From Dipteris shenzhenensis (Eukaryota; Polypodiophyta; Polypodiopsida; Gleicheniales), in the NCBI GenBank assembly GCA_047967505.1, contig CM106538.1: 64,000 nt of DNA; one strand, written 5' to 3'. The position numbers and the translations under genes are program-made. Of the stretch, positions 58,745-64,000 are shown piece after piece. The notes under the pieces were generated by a model. It was not told where the DNA came from. It made no database searches and saw nothing but the letters and a program-made list of their open reading frames with translations. The stretch's first letter is position 1. Every line of letters begins with the position of its first letter.

Positions 58745-60170
58745 GATGCAAATGAAACAAAATCCCAAATGCTAGTGCCTGCAAGAGAGAATCACACCAA
58801 ATACCAAGTGCACCCAAATGTGTATGCCACAATAGAGTGAAATATCACCAAAACTCAAAGCTCAAAGCATCAAAAGATGCATCTGACTCATGTGCATATA
58901 CTATGCATCCATATGAGCAAATCTGGCCCAAAAGGAAATGCCAATAAGTGCCAAATGACTCAAGAATAAACACCGTCCACTGGTATATGCATCAATAATA
59001 TCTCATCCAAGAGAGCATAGCACTATCAGTGCATCACCAGCAATGTGTCAAAGTGTCCCTCAGCATAAAATAGCATCCATGTGCAAAGCGTCCATAAAAA
59101 ATAGCATCCCACAAGGCAATTTGGGCCTATCAGCGCATCCAACAAGGACCGCAATGCATCCAAATGGCCTATAAATCATCCACTGCAACCCAATGCATAC
59201 CACGAATGAGCGCACACTGCTCAAACTGTAACCAGAGTGATCTGCATAAGGTATGCTCAAGAAATCATAGTCCCACGGTAATGAGCGCTACTGAAAATAG
59301 AACCTGAGATGCCTCAAAACATGGGCGCCATTGCATAATCGGACTCAGCAAGAAAATCTGCAAATATCTCTCTTCTGCCAGAACTCCAAAATCCCAACCG
59401 ATGAGTGAGAAATGGGAGTCAATACTTATCCACTGCCATGTGGCATAAATCTAAGGTTTCAAAACCTTAGAATGAAAAATGCATAACAGAGAGACGAAAT
59501 CGAATACACAGAGATCTATAACTCTGAAAATCCTCCACCGAATTATGCGAGAACTGATAGGTAGGGGTTTTTGGGCGTCCGGAACGCAATGGGACAAACG
59601 GTTTTAGAAACCGTGGTCTCAATCACTGGGTCCAACACACGGACTGAAAAACGTTTTTGGAAACAGAGCTGTTTGTAAACTCCACCGGAGTGCGAATGAT
59701 GAGCAACATAGAAGTTTTAGGACCTCCTGAGTCCACCAGAACTGACAGATCTGCAAATGGTTGCTCCAAACTTGAGTTCCAACACCCGGGCAAAAAACGT
59801 AGGAACTGACACAGTGAGTCAAAAATCCAATGAAATGATCCCAGATTCAAGAATGAAGGTGTTTCCAAGCTCCTGAAGTGAAGCGGACACCAAAAGCAAG
59901 CAATAGTTGCCTCTACAAGTCAATATGGAGTCTCTGTCATCGAACGGAACAGGGAAAAGCTCAAAAAACGACTTTTTTATTTCAAACCACTTAACAGGCT
60001 CTCAAAACCACTTCGCAAAGCCAAAGTGACTTTTCCAAAGGTTCCTCCAAGGTCTCTGCACACTTGGATGCAAGTAAAGTCACCCACAAAGCTTCCCACA
60101 AAGCTTCTCCTTCCTCCCACAGAGCTGCTAAGCTTCAAGCATTCACGCACGCTCAGCTAGATGACCCGTG
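58745..60170 (-). other. Copia-3 leader (~1.4 kb between primer site and gag)
   Basis: No conserved coding domain. Frames on either strand are short and unlike retroelement proteins. CATCCA/GCATC-rich. Confidence 0.6.
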
Positions 60171-60182
60171 GCTCTGATACCA
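60171..60182 (-). other. Copia-3 primer-binding site
   Basis: GCTCTGATACCA, complement of TGGTATCAGAGC, two bases from the LTR edge. Perfect match to the classic tRNA-iMet primer site of plant copia elements. Confidence 0.92.
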
Positions 60183-60184
60183 GT

Positions 60185-60356
60185 TGAGAGTGCTCTCAAC
60201 GGAAGCAATGAATGGAAGAAGAAGAGAGAGAGACAGAGAACCACACAAGTTTTGGTGGGTGCAGAACCACCCTAATCTTCTTTTTCATTCATTTATATAT
60301 GTGTTTGAGTATTGTACATAACCGAGGCAAAGGCACAATGACCTTTAACCCCCACA
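60185..60356 (-). repeat. Copia-3 5' LTR (172 bp)
   Basis: Element-sense ends TGTGGGGG...CACTCTCA. A TATATAAAT box lies at 60291-60299 (- strand). The edge next to the primer site is a perfect hairpin, TTGAGAG-TG-CTCTCAA (60184-60199). Confidence 0.9.
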
Positions 60357-61135
60357 GATTTGGATGTGGAACATTTTAATGCCGAGGAGTAATTTAAAGC
60401 TATGGATATTGTCCATCAAATGAAAGGAGATCTTCAACTTCCATTAGTTGCAATCATGATCATCATGCTTGATGAAAAAATGCTTTCCCTTTCCCACATC
60501 CCTATGGAAATAATGTTGTTTTAAGGCCTGGAAATATGTGGCTTGTACTTTTATAGTATTACATCTACACTTAGGCTTTATATTTTGCATAGAAAAGTCA
60601 AATTAGATAATATATATGTGGGGCTTTGGTGACTTTTTGAAAGACTTCACATTGCATTGTACTGTTATCTTAAAGGGATTCGTTTTAGACATGAAATGGT
60701 TTCCGATTTAAAGATTTGCCTACCATGATGGCAACTGAAATGCCTAACTAAAAGCTAAATCTAGATGCAAGATAATACACTTGGAGCAATACTCCCAGCC
60801 CCATCCTCCCCCCTACCTTCTTCTTTTCACCCCCTCAAGCCGCTCCCTTGCTGTTGTAGTCACTCTCACTACTTGCTCTCCCCTCGCAACCTCTCTACTT
60901 CCCTCCCCTCACTCCATAATAGTCTTAGCTACCCCTACTGTAGACACTCTCACTTCCTATCAACTCTTAGCTTTTAGCATGTTCTCATCCCTATGTAGCA
61001 GTTACAACCACCAGATCCAAATCATATGAGCCCTCATCAGGCGACTTGTTCTCCTAGGTTCCAGGCTTGAGGTGCCACCTTGGCAAAACTATTCCATGGG
61101 AATTTTGAAGGCTCAAACCATTGAACCGGTATACC
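60357..61135. other. Intergenic DNA
   Basis: No gene recognised; a pyrimidine-rich patch at ~60790-60910. Confidence 0.5.
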
Positions 61136-61385
61136 ATTGAGTAAGATCTTCGAAGAGTTTTGTTTAATGGTACTTGGGTTAAAGGGGAAGGGTTAAAGGA
61201 GTAAAGGCGAAGGGTTAAAGGGTCTGTTTAATGGTACTTGGGTTAAAGGGAAAGGCTTAAAGGGGTAAAGGGGAAGGGTTAAAGGCTTTGTTTAATGGTA
61301 AGGGGTAAAGGGGAAGGGTTAAAGGGTTTGTTTAATGGTACTTGGGTTAAAGGGTTTGGATAAATGGTGCTTGGGTTAAGGGGAA
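61136..61385. repeat. TTAAAGGG-rich minisatellite
   Basis: Words GGGTTAAAGGG, GTTTAATGGTACTTGGG and AAGGGGAAGG recur in changing order; TTAAAGG occurs about a dozen times. Related to, but different from, the plant telomere unit TTTAGGG. Confidence 0.85.
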
Positions 61386-62329
61386 GGCACCAAAGTTGCA
61401 TTTTGGGGAAAAAAATCCCCCCAAAATATTTCCTCCTTCCTTCAAATGGCTACTCAACAAAACAGAGCACGTATACGTCGTATGTATCAATTCACAATTC
61501 CGACCTTGTATCGCGTTTCTCACTGCCAGAAATCTTGCAGGCTTGCAATACTCTTGCCTTATACTTGCCTACACTTTGCTTTGTAGTATTTTGTACCTTC
61601 CCTAGTGCGCAGCTGTATGTGAGCTACTTGCTCCTGCAGGCGCTGCGCCATATCTCGTATATCTACATCGCGGCCCAGCAGCTCTGAATTTCTGGTGTCA
61701 TATTTCATCTAGTCGGCCAGCAGCTACACTACACTGCACCCAGGCCAATAGTTCCATTCGACTTGTAGGAAATAAAAGGGTCTATGTGGCACAGTAATTC
61801 AAAGCAGCTCAACAGTGTAGTTATAAACATACGACAGCGCAAACTAGCTAATAGCTTCCATCGCTTGTGACTCCGTGAGCAGCTGTAGCTCCCAAGAGGA
61901 TTGTGACAAGAGTACTAGGAGGAGGCATTAGGGTACATGCTCAGGTCAGCTCTCAACAGGATTGCAACGTGGTTAGCTCACCTTGGGCAACAATCTCCAG
62001 GTACTTCGATCCATTTACCAAGGAATGTTACAGCATTAACCCCCATTTTCTATCCTAAAGTAATCCTATCTCTTAATATGCCTCCCATAACACAAATCCT
62101 GTCAAAGATGTCAATGCATATATAATGACATACATATAAATATTTATATGTCGATGTATTTTTTCCCGAGAAGATGTATTTAGTGTTTTATTTTCCAAGA
62201 AGATGTATCTAGTGTTAAGAAAGACGTTTATATATATGTATGTATCTTAGATTTATATATGCATGTATTTAAGATTTAGATTTATATATATGCCATATTT
62301 TTTAGTTTTAAGATTAAATATATTCATAC
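61386..62329. other. Intergenic DNA
   Basis: The 107-aa + strand frame at 61364-61687 starts inside the minisatellite and has no recognisable domain. TA/ATGT-rich from 62120. Confidence 0.45.
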
Positions 62330-62432
62330 ATACATCGTTATGCTTCTACATTTCTATATCGTTATGTTTCTATATTTAACATGCATCTACATCGGAATGC
62401 TTTTATATTTCTATAATTCTATATGCATTATG

Positions 62433-62472
<40 letters not shown>

Positions 62473-64000
62473 ATAAATTTATATAAATGTAAATTTCAAA
62501 AATGTTTTAATATGTTTAATATAAAGCTTATGTTTATGCCTACACATGTTTTGCCTATGTTTATGCTTCTATATTTCTATAACATGCTTGTACATTTTTA
62601 TTCTTCTATATTTATATAATTCTATATGCTTCTATATCTTTGCTTTATGTTTCTATATTTTTATAGGCTTCTATATCTTTATGCTTCTATTTAATGAATG
62701 CCATTGCGTGCCTTATTTTATGCTTGATGTTTATGCCTTATGCTTCTATGCGTGCCTATGCCTATACTTCTACACTTGCCTATGCTTGCCTATGTTTCTA
62801 TATGTGCTAGTCTACACTTGCCTATGTTTCTACATGCTTTATGTGAATGCTAGTATATGCTTTATGCCTATTTAATGAATGTCTATCCTTCTATATGCCT
62901 ATGTGAATGCCTATGCCTATTTGCCTATTTGCCTATGCCTATGCCTATTTGCTTTATGCTTATTCTTTAAGTTTATGTATGTCTATGTCTATGCTTCTAT
63001 ATGTCTATATGCTTATGTGAATGACTGCTTTAGGCTTTATGCCTATTTGCCTATGCTTCTATATGTGTATATGCTTTATGTGAATGCCTATTTGCCTATG
63101 CTTCTATGTTTATGTCTATTTGCCTATTTGCCTATGCTTCTATGTGAATGCCTATTTGCCTATGCATTTGGAGAATGCATGTGGCTGACTTTATGGAGAA
63201 TGCATGTGGCTGACTTTATGGCACGTATGTTATGCACTTAGAGAAAGAATGCATTTTGCTTCTATGCCTATACTTCTACAGTTGCCTATGCTTGCCTATG
63301 TTTCTATATTCGCTAGTCTATGCTTGCCTATGTTTCTATATGCTTTATGTGAATGCTACTATATGCTTTATGCCTATTTAATGAATGTCTATCCTTCTAT
63401 ATGCCTATTTGAATGCCTATGTTTATGCTTTATGCTTATGTGAATGCCTATATGCCTATGCTTCTATGGAAATTATGCTTATGTTTCTATATGCCTTTGC
63501 TTCTTTAGTCTATGCTTCTATGCCTATTTAATGAATGTCTAATTCTATATATGCTTATGCTTTAAATGTTTATGGATGCCTATTTATGAATGCCTATCCT
63601 TCTATATGCTTTATGTGAATGTCTATGTCTATGCATCTATGTTTATGTATGCCTATGTCTATGCTGCTATATGTCTATATGCCTATGTGAATGCCTATAT
63701 GCCTAGTTCTATATGCCTGCTTTATGCTTCATGCTTTATGGATCTACTCTTTAAATGTTTATGGATGCATTCTTTATGCTTTATGCCTATGCTTTAAGTT
63801 TATATATGTCTATGCATCTATGTTTATGCTCTGTTTATGTATGCCTATGTCTATGCTTCTATAAGTCTATATGCCTATGTGAATGCCTATATGCCTATGC
63901 TTGTATGGAAGTTATGCTTATGTGTAGGCATGCCTATGCTTCTATGCTTATCATGCTTCTATGCCTATTTAATGAATTCCTATCATTCTATATGCCTACT
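62330..64000. repeat. TATGCC/TTCTAT minisatellite running off the window
   Basis: Built from 6-9-bp words (CTATGC, CTATTTGC, TTCTATATG, TTTATGTGAATG). Larger segments repeat, for example GAATGCATGTGGCTGACTTTATGG twice at ~63173-63221 and TATTTAATGAATGTCTATCC.TTCTATATGCCTA at ~62869 and ~63374. Long + strand frames of Tyr/Leu/Cys/Met/Ala repeats (62546-63797) exist because the word length and phase avoid stops; there is no start context or domain to support a gene. Confidence 0.85.
62436..62470. repeat. (CT)n microsatellite
   Basis: CTCTCCCTCTCT followed by an uninterrupted CT run. Confidence 0.95.

Larger units (their letters stand above)
54562..60356 (-). mobile_element. Near-complete Ty1/copia retrotransposon (Copia-3)
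   Basis: On the - strand: 5' LTR (60185-60356), primer site (60171-60182), 1.4-kb leader, gag-protease-integrase frame, RT frame, RNase H frame, polypurine tract (54630-54640), then only the first ~68 nt of the 3' LTR. It is the best preserved element in the window, with no internal nonsense codon but two single-base frameshifts that cancel each other (phase 1, then 2, then 1). Confidence 0.95.

Noticed and set aside
1-64000. tRNA or rRNA genes
   Set aside because: I noticed no cloverleaf with A and B boxes and no rRNA core; the tRNA-like strings are retrotransposon primer sites only. A tRNAscan run would settle it.

Overview
The window looks like intergenic, repeat-dominated nuclear DNA of a land plant with a large genome. 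The support is Ty1/copia LTR retrotransposons with tRNA-iMet-type primer sites, L1-type LINEs with DUF4283/CCHC ORF1, hAT transposon fragments, and one long PLS-type pentatricopeptide-repeat (PPR) protein carrying a degenerate DYW tail. A fern or other seed-free vascular plant is my guess from the style of the PPR protein and the repeat load; the sequence does not prove it.

Layout: 1-8095 is a satellite array of ~181-bp monomers of three types (A, B, C) arranged as a ~544-bp trimeric higher-order repeat, with monomers that become divergent towards the right edge. 8096-8939 is purine-rich DNA ending at a 100-N assembly gap (8940-9039). 9040-11840 is a long GA-rich simple-sequence tract punctuated by a GC-rich palindrome. 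12170-13330 and 17157-19090 hold copies of a nested-palindrome repeat linked to TATG/CA microsatellites; 13331-17156 is AT-rich DNA with several local duplications.

19091-30880 is a retroelement cluster: a 5'-truncated Copia element with its 3' LTR (20245-23508, + strand), then a 5.2-kb LTR element with two ~1.1-kb LTRs (23762-28928), a decayed gag and a piece of hAT transposase inside. An unrecognised coding-like stretch follows at 28929-29185.

The only convincing host gene is the PPR gene (30884-33229, - strand): 781 aa, about 18 motifs plus E domains, with a decayed DYW deaminase domain. 36718-42392 is a full-length but inactivated LINE on the - strand, flanked by a 12/13 target-site duplication. 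44090-48983 holds a LINE 3' tail, a truncated LINE RT and a decayed Copia element. 49964-51570 holds hairpins and two minisatellites; 51700-52290 a hAT N-terminal (BED finger) fragment; 54562-60356 the best-preserved Copia element (- strand). The right end is simple repeats, including a TTAAAGGG-rich array (61136-61385) and a Tyr/Cys/Leu-coding-looking but probably non-coding TATGCC/TTCTAT minisatellite (62330-64000).

Apart from the PPR gene, nothing here forms a working pathway. The recurring theme is decay: many retroelement stops are TAG where CAG or TGG is expected, and differences between paired LTRs are dominated by CAG/TAG and CTG/CTA, as expected from deamination of methylated CHG sites.
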